Origin: Pseudalkalibacillus berkeleyi
Lineage (GTDB): Bacteria; Bacillota; Bacilli; Bacillales; Fictibacillaceae
Assembly: GCF_021608225.1 (NCBI RefSeq)
Contig: NZ_JAKIJS010000001.1
Location: 682,001 to 746,000 of the forward strand
DNA: 64,000 bases
Direction: 5' to 3'
Shown here: in pieces, positions 53,807-63,468 of the stretch
Layout: each line of letters starts with the position of its first letter
Numbering within the stretch: the stretch's first letter is position 1
Program-made: the position numbers and the translations under genes
The notes under the pieces: generated by a model
Databases searched by the model: none
Told to the model about the DNA's origin: nothing
Seen by the model: only the letters and a program-made list of their open reading frames with translations

Positions 53807-54193
53807 ATGACTACAAGATTAGAAATTACATCATGTGAAGTGAAAGAAGACACTGTACAATTCAGCATTAATAGTGAATCACTAGCAAAGGACTTAGCGC
53901 TAGAACCATCTGGACAAGTTCTTGTAGACTCGGATTCCTTATCTTTCATTTATATACTAGAAACAGAAGATAGCTTTATTTATGTATCTATTCCAAAAGA
54001 TTATTGGTCAGATATGAAGACTGTTCTAACAGATGGAAAAGATGCGGTGCTCCAACTATCTCACCATGGTTCAATTCCAATGGTTGGATTGAAGGATGAA
54101 TTAGAGTATTTAATTCAAAATATTTCTGGTAATGCAAATTACGGAAGCGAAATGATGAATAGTGTAGAGGAAATTTTCCAACCTGTTAAATAG
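53807..54193 (+). CDS. yjbL: YjbL family protein (UPF0738)
   Basis: A 128-residue soluble protein: MTTRLEITSCEVKEDTVQF at the start, SLSFIYILETEDSFIYVSIP centrally and HGSIPMVGLKDELEYLIQNI in the C-terminal half, consistent with UPF0738. Role unknown. ATG 53807 follows AGGAGGACTAGG. It begins the yjbL-yjbM-nadK-yjbO series, all on the same strand; gaps of 20-60 bases allow one transcript. Confidence 0.85.
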   Translation: MTTRLEITSCEVKEDTVQFSINSESLAKDLALEPSGQVLVDSDSLSFIYILETEDSFIYVSIPKDYWSDMKTVLTDGKDAVLQLSHHGSIPMVGLKDELEYLIQNISGNANYGSEMMNSVEEIFQPVK

Positions 54194-54253
54194 AAGAAGA
54201 CTATTTTACATTATGTAGAAAGCTTCGGATTATCGAAATTCGGCGGTGGTTAA

Positions 54254-54880
54254 ATGGACTGGAATGTACTTTTGAATCCGTATAAGCAGGCAGTTGAAGA
54301 GTTAAAGATTAAACTTAAAGGTGTTCGTGAGCAATGTTTAATTGAAAAGAAGCATTCACCGATCGAGTTTGTCACTGGAAGAGTTAAGCCGATAGCAAGT
54401 ATCATCGACAAAAAGAAACGTAAAGGGATTTCATTGAACAATATAGAAACAGAAATTCAAGATATTGCGGGCATTAGAATTATGTGCCAGTTTGTAGATG
54501 ATATTTATGCGGTTATTCATTTGCTTAAGCAACGAAAAGATCTCAAGATTGTTGAGGAACGTGATTATATAAACCATAAGAAACCAAGTGGGTACCGTTC
54601 TTTTCATGTAGTGGTCTCCTATCCACTTCAAGTCGGTGAAGGGGAGAAAGATTTACTTGTCGAGATACAAATTCGTACTCTTGCAATGAATTTCTGGGCG
54701 ACAATTGAGCACTCTCTAAATTATAAGTACTCTGGCGCAATCCCAAAAAATATCGAAAGTCGGCTGGAAAGAGCTGCTGAAGCAGCATTTCGGTTAGATG
54801 AAGAAATGTCTCTCATTAAAGGGGAAATCCAAGAAGCACAGAAGATATTTGAACAGAAAGAGAAACGAGAGCATACATAA
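54254..54880 (+). CDS. yjbM: small alarmone synthetase SAS1 (GTP pyrophosphokinase)
   Basis: A (p)ppGpp synthetase of 208 residues lacking the hydrolase domain. The RelA/SpoT synthetase domain is clear: a basic loop KKRKGIS, IQDIAGIRIMCQFVDDIYAV, DYINHKKPSGYRSFHVVV (GTP binding) and EIQIRTLAMNFWATIEHSL, with Glu as a catalytic base. The C-terminal helical tail (KGEIQEAQKIFEQKEKRE) promotes tetramer formation in the family. ATG 54254 follows GGCGGTGG. Equivalent to B. subtilis YjbM/SasB. It connects the cluster to stringent control. Confidence 0.95.
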   Translation: MDWNVLLNPYKQAVEELKIKLKGVREQCLIEKKHSPIEFVTGRVKPIASIIDKKKRKGISLNNIETEIQDIAGIRIMCQFVDDIYAVIHLLKQRKDLKIVEERDYINHKKPSGYRSFHVVVSYPLQVGEGEKDLLVEIQIRTLAMNFWATIEHSLNYKYSGAIPKNIESRLERAAEAAFRLDEEMSLIKGEIQEAQKIFEQKEKREHT

Positions 54881-54914
54881 ATGGTGGAAAATGAATGTAA
54901 AGGTGCGATAATCG

Positions 54915-55709
54915 ATGAATTTCTCTATTATTTCAAAGGGTGATGAAACATCCGAAAAGCTTAAAAAAAGAATTAAATCGTATTTAATTGACTTTGATTT
55001 GGATTTTAATGAAAAAGAGCCGGACATTGTCATCTCTATCGGTGGAGACGGAACGCTTCTTCATGCTTTCCATCATTACATTGATCGAGTAGATCAAACA
55101 GCTTTTGTTGGGGTACATACTGGACATTTAGGATTCTATGCGGATTGGACACCTGATGAGGTAGAGAAGCTCGTTATTCATATTGCGAAAACGCCATTTC
55201 AAATCGTGGAGTATCCTTTGCTTGAAGTGACAGTAAGGTACTTAAATGAAGACACGGAAAGCCGATATCTCGCGATGAATGAGTGTACAGTTAAAAGTGT
55301 CGAGGGGTCTCTCGTCATGAATGTTGAGATAAAGGGAGAGGACTTTGAAACCTTCAGAGGCGATGGGTTGTGCATTTCAACTCCGTCTGGAAGTACTGCT
55401 TATAACAAAGCGCTTGGCGGGGCTATTATTCACCCATCACTTCCTTCTATCCAGCTTTCGGAGATGGCTTCAATTAACAATCGTGTATTCCGTACTGTAG
55501 GCTCTCCACTTGTATTACCACAGCATCATACTTGTTTACTAAAACCGGTCAACGATGTAGATTTTCATATTACGATTGACCACCTGTTCCTATTACACGA
55601 AAAAGTAAAATCGATTCAATGTAGAGTTGCTGAAGAAAAAGTGAGGTTTGCAAGGTTCAGACCGTTCCCGTTCTGGAAACGTGTAAGAGAATCATTTGTT
55701 AAAGAATAG
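54915..55709 (+). CDS. nadK: NAD kinase
   Basis: NAD kinase phosphorylates NAD+ to NADP+. The 264-residue protein has [13 protein letters not shown] near residue 43, the NECTVKS loop and the [20 protein letters not shown] diphosphate loop. ATG 54915 is preceded by AAAGGTGCGA. The gene (ppnKA/yjbN) follows the alarmone synthetase and precedes an RNA pseudouridine synthase, as in B. subtilis. Confidence 0.95.
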   Translation: MNFSIISKGDETSEKLKKRIKSYLIDFDLDFNEKEPDIVISIGGDGTLLHAFHHYIDRVDQTAFVGVHTGHLGFYADWTPDEVEKLVIHIAKTPFQIVEYPLLEVTVRYLNEDTESRYLAMNECTVKSVEGSLVMNVEIKGEDFETFRGDGLCISTPSGSTAYNKALGGAIIHPSLPSIQLSEMASINNRVFRTVGSPLVLPQHHTCLLKPVNDVDFHITIDHLFLLHEKVKSIQCRVAEEKVRFARFRPFPFWKRVRESFVKE

Positions 55710-55733
55710 TGGAAACGAGTGTAGAGGTTAGCT

Positions 55734-56621
55734 ATGGACCAATTGAAATTTGTTTGGACAATTGCTCAAAAAGATGATGGCAAAACATTAAGGACATTTC
55801 TTCTGAAGGATAAAATGGTTTCTCGTCAAGCACTTACCGATATTAAGAATAAAGGTGGTGCTTTGATGGTGAATGATGAATTGGTTACTGTTCGTCATAA
55901 GCTTCAGCCGGGTGAGATTGTAACAGTGTGTTTCCCTAAAGAAGAAGTAAGTGAATATATGGAGCCTATAGCGTTGCCTCTTGATATCGTATATGAGGAT
56001 GATCATTTCTTAGCGATTAACAAGGTGTCGGATTTACCTACTATACCTTCACGGTTTGGAAGTACAGAATCTCTTGCACAAGGGGTTCTTCATTACTATC
56101 AAACGAGGGGGATCTCTTCTACGATTCATGCTGTAAACCGTTTAGACCGGAATACGACGGGGATTGTCTTGTTTGCAAAGCATCGCTATGGGCATTCCTT
56201 AATGTCGAAACAGCTCCAAGCAGGGACGATTGATAAGGGGTATTTAGCACTATGCCACGGCATACCATCGGTCCAACAAGGCGTAATAGAGGAACCGATT
56301 GGTAGAAAAGAAGGAAGCATAATTGAGCGTTGTGTTACCGGTGAAGGACAATATTCCAAAACATTATTTGAAGTGATCGAGAGGTTTGATGATTACTCGT
56401 TAGTTAAGTTGAAGCTTGAAACAGGCCGTACTCATCAAATTCGGGTTCACATGGCGTTTAAAGGTTATCCTTTACTTGGGGATGACCTTTACGGAGGGAA
56501 TCATCAAATGATCGATAGGCAAGCGCTTCATAGCACTTCATTAACCTTTCATCACCCTTTTACTGAAATGATTGTAGAAATTGAAGCGCCGTTACCAAAA
56601 GATATGAAAAGGTTAATATAA
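55734..56621 (+). CDS. yjbO: RluA family RNA pseudouridine synthase (YjbO)
   Basis: A 295-residue enzyme. An S4-like N-terminus (VSRQALTDIKNKGGALMVND) precedes the catalytic domain with HAVNRLDRNTTGIVLFAKH, whose Asp is the nucleophile, and GRTHQIRVHMA. Family members isomerise uridine in 23S rRNA or tRNA; the target cannot be assigned. ATG 55734 follows AGAGGTTAGCT. Last gene of the yjbL-yjbM-nadK-yjbO group; a dispersed repeat follows. Confidence 0.92.
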   Translation: MDQLKFVWTIAQKDDGKTLRTFLLKDKMVSRQALTDIKNKGGALMVNDELVTVRHKLQPGEIVTVCFPKEEVSEYMEPIALPLDIVYEDDHFLAINKVSDLPTIPSRFGSTESLAQGVLHYYQTRGISSTIHAVNRLDRNTTGIVLFAKHRYGHSLMSKQLQAGTIDKGYLALCHGIPSVQQGVIEEPIGRKEGSIIERCVTGEGQYSKTLFEVIERFDDYSLVKLKLETGRTHQIRVHMAFKGYPLLGDDLYGGNHQMIDRQALHSTSLTFHHPFTEMIVEIEAPLPKDMKRLI

Positions 56622-56639
56622 GTTAACGTTCTAAGGAAC

Positions 56640-56920
56640 GGAAAAGGGACTGTCTGATAAGTCCAGATCGTCTATCCATGTTAAATACTAATGTTGATAA
56701 TCAGATGAAATCCACGACACTCCTTCGGGAATAGCGAGTCAGGCAAGACCCGCAGCGAATGCACGTCATAGAACGGACATCCCTGCATAAATGAGCTAGG
56801 AGGCTTGCGGTTCGCCCGGGGAAAGGGAGTGGATTTCAAGGATATCAAGATAACATTTTCAAAACCAATATGAAAAAGGGCTGTCAGAAATTCAGTTATC
56901 ACTGACTTTCTGGACAGCCT
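56640..56920 (-). repeat. hairpin-ended dispersed repeat, copy B (inverted)
   Basis: About 280 bases. On the minus strand it begins GGCTGTCCAGAAAGTCAGTG (56901-56920), a hairpin with CACTGAATTTCTGACAGCC-like pairing, then GAAATCCACTCCCTTTCC, CGGGCGAACCGCAAGCC, and ends GAAGGAGTGTCGTGGATTTC near 56706, with a GGACTTATCAGACAGTCCC hairpin at the far side. The left hairpin and internal boxes match copy A. Confidence 0.82.
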
Positions 56921-56941
56921 CTTCTATTGCTCTCCACATAA

Positions 56942-57682
56942 TTAATCATCGAATGGACGGAATTTCTCATTAACATAAGGCATAGTAGATGGTACTGACA
57001 CAGTGGTGTTTTCAGGATATTGATAAGCAGTTAGAGAACCTCCAAACACACACCCTGTATCAATGTTGATTGTGTTACCAACTCTTCTTGGTTCTTTTAC
57101 AGGCGTATGTCCATAAACGATAATCGATTCACCACCGTATTGTTTTGCCCAATCTCTTCGTATAGGCATGCCGTTATCATGATATTCTCCTGTTATGTCA
57201 CCATATAACACAAACGTGCGTACTCGCTTGTGAGAATGACCGATTAAATCATCTCGAATACCTGCATGTGCAACAATTAGGCGGTCCTGATCTAAACGTA
57301 AATAAAGTGGGGCATTTTCAAACAACCATTTGAATTTTGTTGAGATCTCTGATTGTTCTTGATCATTAAGTTGTTCATACTCTTCAACGGTTGTTTCTAG
57401 TCCATGCCGTATTTGAACATTTCTACCGAGAAAATATCGATAAAGCTTATCACAATGATTACCTGGGGAGTATTTTGCCATGCCTTGCTCAATTAGTAAA
57501 TGTACAAGCTCAATTACTTTCAACGATTCAGGACCACGATCGGTCAGATCTCCCAAGAATACCAAGCTCCTACCATCTGGGTGGTATGTATCATTCCTAC
57601 TCACTTGATAACCGAGTTTCTCTATCAGTGTGGTCAATTCTTGATAGCATCCATGTATATCTCCGATTACATCATATTTCAT
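56942..57682 (-). CDS. prpE: bis(5'-nucleosyl)-tetraphosphatase PrpE
   Basis: A calcineurin-like metallophosphatase of 246 residues. It has all metal motifs: [34 protein letters not shown] and [10 protein letters not shown]. PrpE hydrolyses diadenosine tetraphosphate and can dephosphorylate proteins; in B. subtilis it affects spore germination. ATG 57682 follows GAGGTGAGC. The longer frame to 57805 overlaps the rodA stop and terminator and is not credible. Confidence 0.93.
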   Translation of the reverse strand: MKYDVIGDIHGCYQELTTLIEKLGYQVSRNDTYHPDGRSLVFLGDLTDRGPESLKVIELVHLLIEQGMAKYSPGNHCDKLYRYFLGRNVQIRHGLETTVEEYEQLNDQEQSEISTKFKWLFENAPLYLRLDQDRLIVAHAGIRDDLIGHSHKRVRTFVLYGDITGEYHDNGMPIRRDWAKQYGGESIIVYGHTPVKEPRRVGNTINIDTGCVFGGSLTAYQYPENTTVSVPSTMPYVNEKFRPFDD

Positions 57683-57743
57683 TTGCTCACCTCTAGCTAA
57701 AGATCCGAGTAAATCAGTATATTTAAAATAACAAATGTAAAAA

Positions 57744-57768
57744 GAAAAAGCACCCTTTTGGATGCTTT
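57744..57768 (-). terminator. terminator of rodA
   Basis: AAAAGCACC and GATGCTTTT form a stem immediately at the rodA stop; the minus strand reads into TTTTTCTTTTT. Confidence 0.75.
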
Positions 57769-58952
57769 TAATCAAACATATAATTTCTTGTCCTTGATCG
57801 TACATTCAATACGAGACCAATGGCAATCATACTTGCTAATATCGAGCTTCCACCATAGCTGATGAAAGGGAGTGGGATGCCTGTGATAGGTAGTAAACCA
57901 ATTGTCATACCAATATTTTGAAACACTTGGAATGTAATCATCCCGATGACACCTGCACAAAGGTAGCTCCCAAATGGATCATTACTTTCGAGCGCGGTAT
58001 GAATAATCCGATAGACCAATAAGAAGAAGAGTGAAATCACAAAGCTCGTTCCCATAAAACCGAATTCTTCACCGATGACAGAAAAGATAAAGTCAGTTTG
58101 AGCTTCTGGAAAATAGACATTCCCTTCAGCAAACCCTTTTCCGTATAACTGCCCTGATCCAATCGCGAGTAGTGACTTTACGAGCTGGAAACCGAAACCT
58201 TGTTCAAATTCATAAGGTTGAAGCCATCCATAGAATCGATTTAATTGATAACTCGCTAAGATGTGTTCAAGGAAAAATTCCGGAAAATAAATATAGATCA
58301 TAACTAATCCAGTAATGAACAAAGTAAATAATAAAGTCAATAAGAGGATAATACGCCAACGGATGCCAGAAACTAAAATTAAGCTTGCTATGATCGCAAT
58401 GAAAACCAATGTCGTACCTAAGTCGGGTTGTGACATGACTAGGAATACAGGTGGGATCGATACAAGCATGACTTTTCCTAGCAAAAGAAGATCATCTTTT
58501 AGTAATCTATCCTTATAAGTGTCATTGTGAATCGTTATGACGTTCGAAATGGTAATAATGAGCGCGACCTTCATCAATTCGGATGGTTGAAAAGCAATCC
58601 CGCCATAACGGTACCAACTCATCGCACCATTAATTGATGGGACGATTGCGTCAGGTGTGCCAGCATTTGGATCAACCATTGGAATGACAACAATACCAAG
58701 TAGAAGGAAAATGCCAAATCCATATATGTACCACGAAAGCTTAAGGAATTGGTCAAAATCTAGGATCATAACAAAAGCAATGGCTGTAAATCCAACCGAA
58801 TACCAAACGAGTTGTTTAACAACGAAATTTCCTTCATACTGTCCTACAGCACTATAAATGGCTATGCAGCTGGAACAGATTAAGAGAAATAAGATAAAAA
58901 GTAAGTTATAATCAATTTGTTGAAAAGGGGTTTCTCTATCTGTATTTGTCAT
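57768..58952 (-). CDS. rodA: FtsW/RodA/SpoVE family peptidoglycan polymerase, RodA type
   Basis: A membrane protein of 394 residues with ten or so spanning segments. [20 protein letters not shown] (about residue 108) and the large extracellular loop ending in [26 protein letters not shown] (about 280-305) are the family signatures, the latter containing the Asp needed for glycan polymerisation. [13 protein letters not shown]-like sequence [14 protein letters not shown] follows. RodA variants polymerise lipid II in cylindrical growth. Start ATG 58952 follows GGAAGGT. Which of several RodA-like paralogues it is cannot be told. Confidence 0.88.
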   Translation of the reverse strand: MTNTDRETPFQQIDYNLLFILFLLICSSCIAIYSAVGQYEGNFVVKQLVWYSVGFTAIAFVMILDFDQFLKLSWYIYGFGIFLLLGIVVIPMVDPNAGTPDAIVPSINGAMSWYRYGGIAFQPSELMKVALIITISNVITIHNDTYKDRLLKDDLLLLGKVMLVSIPPVFLVMSQPDLGTTLVFIAIIASLILVSGIRWRIILLLTLLFTLFITGLVMIYIYFPEFFLEHILASYQLNRFYGWLQPYEFEQGFGFQLVKSLLAIGSGQLYGKGFAEGNVYFPEAQTDFIFSVIGEEFGFMGTSFVISLFFLLVYRIIHTALESNDPFGSYLCAGVIGMITFQVFQNIGMTIGLLPITGIPLPFISYGGSSILASMIAIGLVLNVRSRTRNYMFD

Positions 58953-59145
58953 ATATTTTACCTTCCTTACTTACGAGTTCATTCAAAATCATAACATCTT
59001 TTCTCATATTGAACTACGTATACTTTGAAAAAACGTGTATTTTATGGGTTGGAAAATTTATAATTCTTCTATAGGATTAGGCTTGGATATCATTTCAGTA
59101 CGATGTAATGGATATTGATATACCCTTTAAAGGGGGAGAGAACCG

Positions 59146-60498
59146 GTGGAACATGCAAACGAAATTGAGTTTCATGAAGTTATTGATGCGTTAAATAGAG
59201 AAGATATCGATTTTTTTAGAGAACATTTCTTAGATCTACATCCTTATGATCAAACAAGGCTTTTTACATTTGTTGATCAATCTCAGCGTAATAAAATCTA
59301 CAGCTATCTATCGCCAGAAGAGATGGCGGAAATCTTTGAGAAAATTGAAATAGAAGATACGAACGAATATTTATCAGAAATGCAGCCCTTCTATGCGGCT
59401 GAAATGCTTGGTGAAATGTACGCCGATGACGCGGTGGATGTGTTAAATGACTTAGAGGCTGAACAGTTAGCAAGTTACTTGACCATCATGGATGATGAAG
59501 CAGCGAAAGAAATTAAAGAGTTGCTTCATTATGAAGAGAAAACAGCTGGAAGTATCATGACGACTGAATTTGTATCCATTCGTGCTCACCAAACGGTTAC
59601 TGAAGCGATGCAAATTCTACGTAAGGAAGCACCCGATGCAGAAACGATTTATTACATTTTTGTCATAGATGAAATCAAAAAGCTCGTAGGGGTCATCTCA
59701 CTAAGAGACTTAATTATTGCAGAAGAAGAAACCCTCGTTTCAGATGTAATGAATGACAGGGTAGTTTCTATATCAGTAGGTGAGGACCAGGAAGAAGCAG
59801 CTAGGATGATGAAGGACTATGACTTCCTTGCACTCCCTGTTGTAGATTTCCAGAATCATTTACTTGGAATTATTACTGTGGATGATATTGTTGATGTTAT
59901 AGATGAAGAAGCATCTGAAGACTACTCGAAGCTTGCTGCAGTTTCAGATATGGATACAGTTGACCGAAATCCCATGCAAGCGGCTAAAAGAAGGCTGCCT
60001 TGGTTGATTATCCTCCTATTCCTAGGTACGATTACGGCAAGCTTAATCGGTCAATTTGAAAACACATTGAACCAAGTCGCTATATTAGCGGTATTTATAC
60101 CATTAATAGCGGGGATGGCTGGTAACACAGGTACACAGGCTTTAGCAGTTGCAGTAAGAGGTATTGCAACAGGTGAAACGGACAAGCAAAATATAAAGAG
60201 TTTAATTTTAAGAGAAGCAGGGACGGGTGTCATAACTGGAACTACGTGTGGAATCGTCATTACGTTTATTGTTTACTTATGGCAAAGTTCGATTTATCTA
60301 GGATTATTAGTAGGAATCTCTATTTTATTTACGTTAATTGTTGCAACACTTGCTGGTGCGCTCATTCCATTATTCATGCACAAGATGAATATTGATCCAG
60401 CTGTTGCTTCAGGTCCCTTCATTACCACAATAAACGATATTATCAGTGTTTTAATTTACTTTGGAATGGCAACAGCTTTAATGAGCTACTTAACTTAA
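59146..60498 (+). CDS. mgtE: magnesium transporter MgtE
   Basis: MgtE is a Mg2+-selective channel. This protein of 450 residues has the N-terminal helical domain (about 1-120; DAVDVLNDLEAEQLASYL), two CBS domains (about 130-255; TAGSIMTTEFVSIRA, VSDVMNDRVVSI) and a five-helix pore region with GMAGNTGTQALAVAVRGIATGE. The acidic N-domain closes the pore when magnesium is high. GTG 59146 follows GGGGGAGAGAACCG. No M-box riboswitch is seen in the 193-base leader. The CPA2 gene follows at 39 bases. Confidence 0.95.
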   Translation: MEHANEIEFHEVIDALNREDIDFFREHFLDLHPYDQTRLFTFVDQSQRNKIYSYLSPEEMAEIFEKIEIEDTNEYLSEMQPFYAAEMLGEMYADDAVDVLNDLEAEQLASYLTIMDDEAAKEIKELLHYEEKTAGSIMTTEFVSIRAHQTVTEAMQILRKEAPDAETIYYIFVIDEIKKLVGVISLRDLIIAEEETLVSDVMNDRVVSISVGEDQEEAARMMKDYDFLALPVVDFQNHLLGIITVDDIVDVIDEEASEDYSKLAAVSDMDTVDRNPMQAAKRRLPWLIILLFLGTITASLIGQFENTLNQVAILAVFIPLIAGMAGNTGTQALAVAVRGIATGETDKQNIKSLILREAGTGVITGTTCGIVITFIVYLWQSSIYLGLLVGISILFTLIVATLAGALIPLFMHKMNIDPAVASGPFITTINDIISVLIYFGMATALMSYLT

Positions 60499-60537
60499 GA
60501 CTTTCCCAAAGACTTCATTAACTTAAAGGAGGTCGTT

Positions 60538-62379
60538 ATGGAAGAGACTCATTCCTTTATGTCACTTCTAATTGTGGTCCTCGTAGCTTTCCTTACACCT
60601 ATTCTATTAAACAAGCTACGAATAAAGGTCCTTCCGATTATTGTCGCTGAAATTATTGCAGGATTGATTATCGGGAAAACTGGATTTGACATAGTAGAAG
60701 CAGACTCTTTATTAGAAACACTTTCGACACTAGGATTTATTTATCTATTATTCTTAAGTGGTCTAGAAATTGATTTTTCAATCTTCTCTTCAAAATCGAA
60801 GAAAGCGAATCAAAATGAACCGAATGGCATTATGCTACCGATTATTATATTTGGAATAATGTTTGGGTTCTCGTACGGTGTATCATGGCTATTTGTTTTC
60901 ACAGGTTTCATTGATAATGCGTTCTTAATGTCATTAATCATCGCTACGATCTCATTGGGTATCGTAGTCCCAACATTGAAAGATTCGGGCATTATTAAAT
61001 CAGGACTTGGCCAAACGATATTGCTAATCACTGTCATTGCTGATTTAGCCACGATGATCTTGTTAGGTGTATTTGTATCTATCTATTCACCAGAAGGAAA
61101 AAATACGTGGTTGTTGCTACTCTTGTTTGTAGCTGGTGTCATTTTGTATGTGATAGGGAAATACTTTAGGAATCGTTCAAGCTTCCAAAGCTTATCAAGC
61201 GGCACAATACAAATAGATACGAGAGCCGTATTTACACTCATCATTGTTCTCGTCGCACTTTCGCAAAAGGTTGGGGCAGAGAGTATTTTAGGAGCTTTCC
61301 TAGCAGGGGCACTTGTCTCTTTATTATCTCCTAATCCTACGATGGTGCATAAATTAGATTCATTTGGCTACGGATTTCTTATTCCGATTTTCTTTGTCAT
61401 GATTGGTGTTAAAATCAATTTGTGGGAATTGTTTGCTGATTCGCAGGTGCTCTTACTAATGCCATTCTTACTCATAGCGTTTATGTTCGTGAAAGTCATC
61501 CCAGTCTTATGGTTGAAGAAATGGTATAACATGAAAGTTGTAATGAGTATAGGTATACTCCTTTCTTCTAAGCTAACGCTTGTGATTGCTGCTGCTGAAA
61601 TTGGTGAGAAAATGAATATGGTTGATTCACGAATGTCTTCAGCTATCATTTTAGTCGGTGTAATTAGTAGTATTATAGGACCCATATTCTTTAAGAAGAT
61701 GTTTCCAAAGAAAACCGTATCGGAAAAGAAAACAATGGCGATTATAGGAGCCAATAGCATTACATTACCATTATCCAAGAAAATGAATGAACAGTATCAC
61801 GTCTCTTTATATCATTTAAAATCTAACAAGGTAGATCAATATTATTCAGAAGATCATTCTAATGAATTTGATGTCCATGTTATTGATGAATTCAGCAGTG
61901 GAACATTGCAGAAACATAAAGTATTCGAAGTAGACATATTACTCGTAGCGACACATGATGATGACATTAACACTGAAATCGCATTGGCAGCTAAAGAGAA
62001 TGATGTGAACCGGATTATTGCTAGGATAGAGAACCCTGATAAGGCGAGTGCTTTAAAAGAAGAAAGTGTAGAAGTCTTTTCAAAGTTCACATCAACAATA
62101 ATGCTGCTTGAGGCAATGATTAAATCACCTCATGTAATGAAGTTGTTCGCGAGTCAAGATCATGCACTATCTGAAATTGTTGTCCAAAATGGAGCACATA
62201 CTGGAAAGCCAATTAAACGAATGGAATTTTTAGGTGATACGATTATTGCACGGATTTTCCGTGATAATGAATCCATCGTCCCTCACGGCGATACTGTATT
62301 GAAACTAGGTGATCGATTGATTGTAACCGGGAGCAAAGAATCTGTCGATCGTTTGAAATCACGTATATATGCTGGTTAA
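60538..62379 (+). CDS. CPA2-type monovalent cation/H+ antiporter with RCK tail
   Basis: A transporter of 613 residues. The first 390 contain about 12 spanning segments (LSGLEIDFSIF, KVGAESILGAFLAGALVSLL are family-typical), and the remainder is a TrkA-N-like domain (TMAIIGANSITLPLSKKMNE to DDDINTEIALAAKENDV) and a TrkA-C domain (VVQNGAHTGKPIKRMEFLGD). It probably exchanges K+ or Na+ for protons under nucleotide control. ATG 60538 behind TAAAGGAGGTC. It could share the mgtE transcript. B. subtilis has a CPA2 gene (yjbQ) after prpE in a similar place. Confidence 0.9.
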   Translation: MEETHSFMSLLIVVLVAFLTPILLNKLRIKVLPIIVAEIIAGLIIGKTGFDIVEADSLLETLSTLGFIYLLFLSGLEIDFSIFSSKSKKANQNEPNGIMLPIIIFGIMFGFSYGVSWLFVFTGFIDNAFLMSLIIATISLGIVVPTLKDSGIIKSGLGQTILLITVIADLATMILLGVFVSIYSPEGKNTWLLLLLFVAGVILYVIGKYFRNRSSFQSLSSGTIQIDTRAVFTLIIVLVALSQKVGAESILGAFLAGALVSLLSPNPTMVHKLDSFGYGFLIPIFFVMIGVKINLWELFADSQVLLLMPFLLIAFMFVKVIPVLWLKKWYNMKVVMSIGILLSSKLTLVIAAAEIGEKMNMVDSRMSSAIILVGVISSIIGPIFFKKMFPKKTVSEKKTMAIIGANSITLPLSKKMNEQYHVSLYHLKSNKVDQYYSEDHSNEFDVHVIDEFSSGTLQKHKVFEVDILLVATHDDDINTEIALAAKENDVNRIIARIENPDKASALKEESVEVFSKFTSTIMLLEAMIKSPHVMKLFASQDHALSEIVVQNGAHTGKPIKRMEFLGDTIIARIFRDNESIVPHGDTVLKLGDRLIVTGSKESVDRLKSRIYAG

Positions 62380-62382
62380 TAC

Positions 62383-62424
62383 AATGCCTTATTAGAGTGA
62401 TGAACTCTAATAAGGTATTTATTT
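62383..62424. terminator. bidirectional terminator
   Basis: AATGCCTTATTAGAGT and AACTCTAATAAGGTATT pair with one wobble, with T and A runs around, between convergent genes. Confidence 0.88.
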
Positions 62425-63210
62425 TGGAATTAAATCCTTAACAAGCTTATAACCATCACCTGTCATCATGAAAATCGGTTCATATTTGTTCCCCCAACGA
62501 ACTAAAGCGTCTCTAACAATCCATTCTACGATATCGGCATACAGCTCTCTTTTGTTGGTTGAATTAGTATCATGTAGACGATAATTGTATATGACTTTGT
62601 CAATCCAGTGATATTTGTACTTCTCAATTAATAAGAGGAACATTCTCAAATCCTCAGCATGTCTCCCGTTATACGGATCATCAATAGGCCAACCACCAAA
62701 TTCAAGTATATGTTCAGTTTTATAGAATTTCTGCCAAGGAAACAAATTAGCTTTTAGGATCTCATAACGACTAGCAAATGATTTACCCCAATCAGGATTG
62801 CGTACAATGTGTGAACGTGAAAAGTTTCTATTTTCATTAAAAACTTTCACATTACCAATGATCAGTGCGACTTCTTCAGAAACAGTTTTAGTCTCCTTCA
62901 ATAACAATTCTAGACTGTTTTCACAAAGCCAATCATCACTATCTAGCATCAAAAAAAAGTCAGTATTGATTTTACGAATGGCAATATTCATACTTTGAGA
63001 TTGACCTACATTCTTCTGATTATGAATAACTTGAACGCGCGGGTCTTTCAAGTAATCGGAAATTAACAATAAGCTATCATCCGTAGAAGCATCATTGACA
63101 ATTATTAATTCCCAGTTTTGGTGTGACTGATTGAAAACACTTTCGACCGCTTCTTTTAAATAATTACCCGGGTTGTATGAAGGTATAACCACGGTCACCA
63201 TATCTTTCAT
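62419..63210 (-). CDS. glycosyltransferase family 2
   Basis: A GT-A fold enzyme of 263 residues without membrane segment. VTVVIPSYNPGNYLKEAVES begins the nucleotide-sugar site, and the metal-binding DxD-like motif is MLDSDDWLCENS (about 95-105). GWPIDDPYNGRHAEDLRMFL and VIYNYRLHDTNSTNKR fit the acceptor half. The product could be a wall or surface polysaccharide or a glycoprotein. Start ATG 63210 follows AAGGGTGTTGG; an upstream TTG lies in that ribosome site. No glycan operon surrounds it. Confidence 0.83.
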   Translation of the reverse strand: MKDMVTVVIPSYNPGNYLKEAVESVFNQSHQNWELIIVNDASTDDSLLLISDYLKDPRVQVIHNQKNVGQSQSMNIAIRKINTDFFLMLDSDDWLCENSLELLLKETKTVSEEVALIIGNVKVFNENRNFSRSHIVRNPDWGKSFASRYEILKANLFPWQKFYKTEHILEFGGWPIDDPYNGRHAEDLRMFLLLIEKYKYHWIDKVIYNYRLHDTNSTNKRELYADIVEWIVRDALVRWGNKYEPIFMMTGDGYKLVKDLIPK

Positions 63211-63383
63211 TAACACCAACACCCTTCACTTTTTTGGTGTTTTATACAATTGTAGTTTCAACAGGCGTTCAATTACTTTATGATCAACTGTCGTCAATAC
63301 AATATATGTAAAGGAAGATGTATAATCACTTAACTATTTCTCCCATATATTTTATGAAATAGAAATAGATCCCGGAGATTATT

Positions 63384-63412
63384 TTTGATTAAAGGAAATT
63401 CGTGATATACTC
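63384..63412 (+). promoter_or_regulatory. fabI promoter
   Basis: TGATATACT contains an extended -10 (TG, one base, TATACT at 63407-63412). The upstream element is TTTTGA or TTTGAT at 16-17 bases. It lies about 57 bases before the start. Confidence 0.5.
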
Positions 63413-63415
63413 AAA

Positions 63416-63433
63416 TTAAGACTAGGTCATAAG
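63416..63433 (+). promoter_or_regulatory. FapR-like operator of fabI
   Basis: ATTAAGACTAGGTCATAA is near-identical to the inverse of the FapR consensus (ATTAAGACTAGGTACTAA, from memory). It lies just after the -10 element, where repression would occur. A matching operator precedes fabH-fabF in this window. Confidence 0.8.
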
Positions 63434-63468
63434 AACAAATCATATACGATCAATAGGAGGATGAACGA

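Noticed and set aside
56942-57805. Longer prpE product starting at 57805
   Set aside because: The extra 41 residues would be translated through the rodA stop and terminator and do not look like the family; ATG 57682 has a good ribosome site.
58953-59145. Possible M-box riboswitch before mgtE
   Set aside because: The leader is short and A/T-rich and shows none of the conserved M-box sequence or a terminator hairpin.
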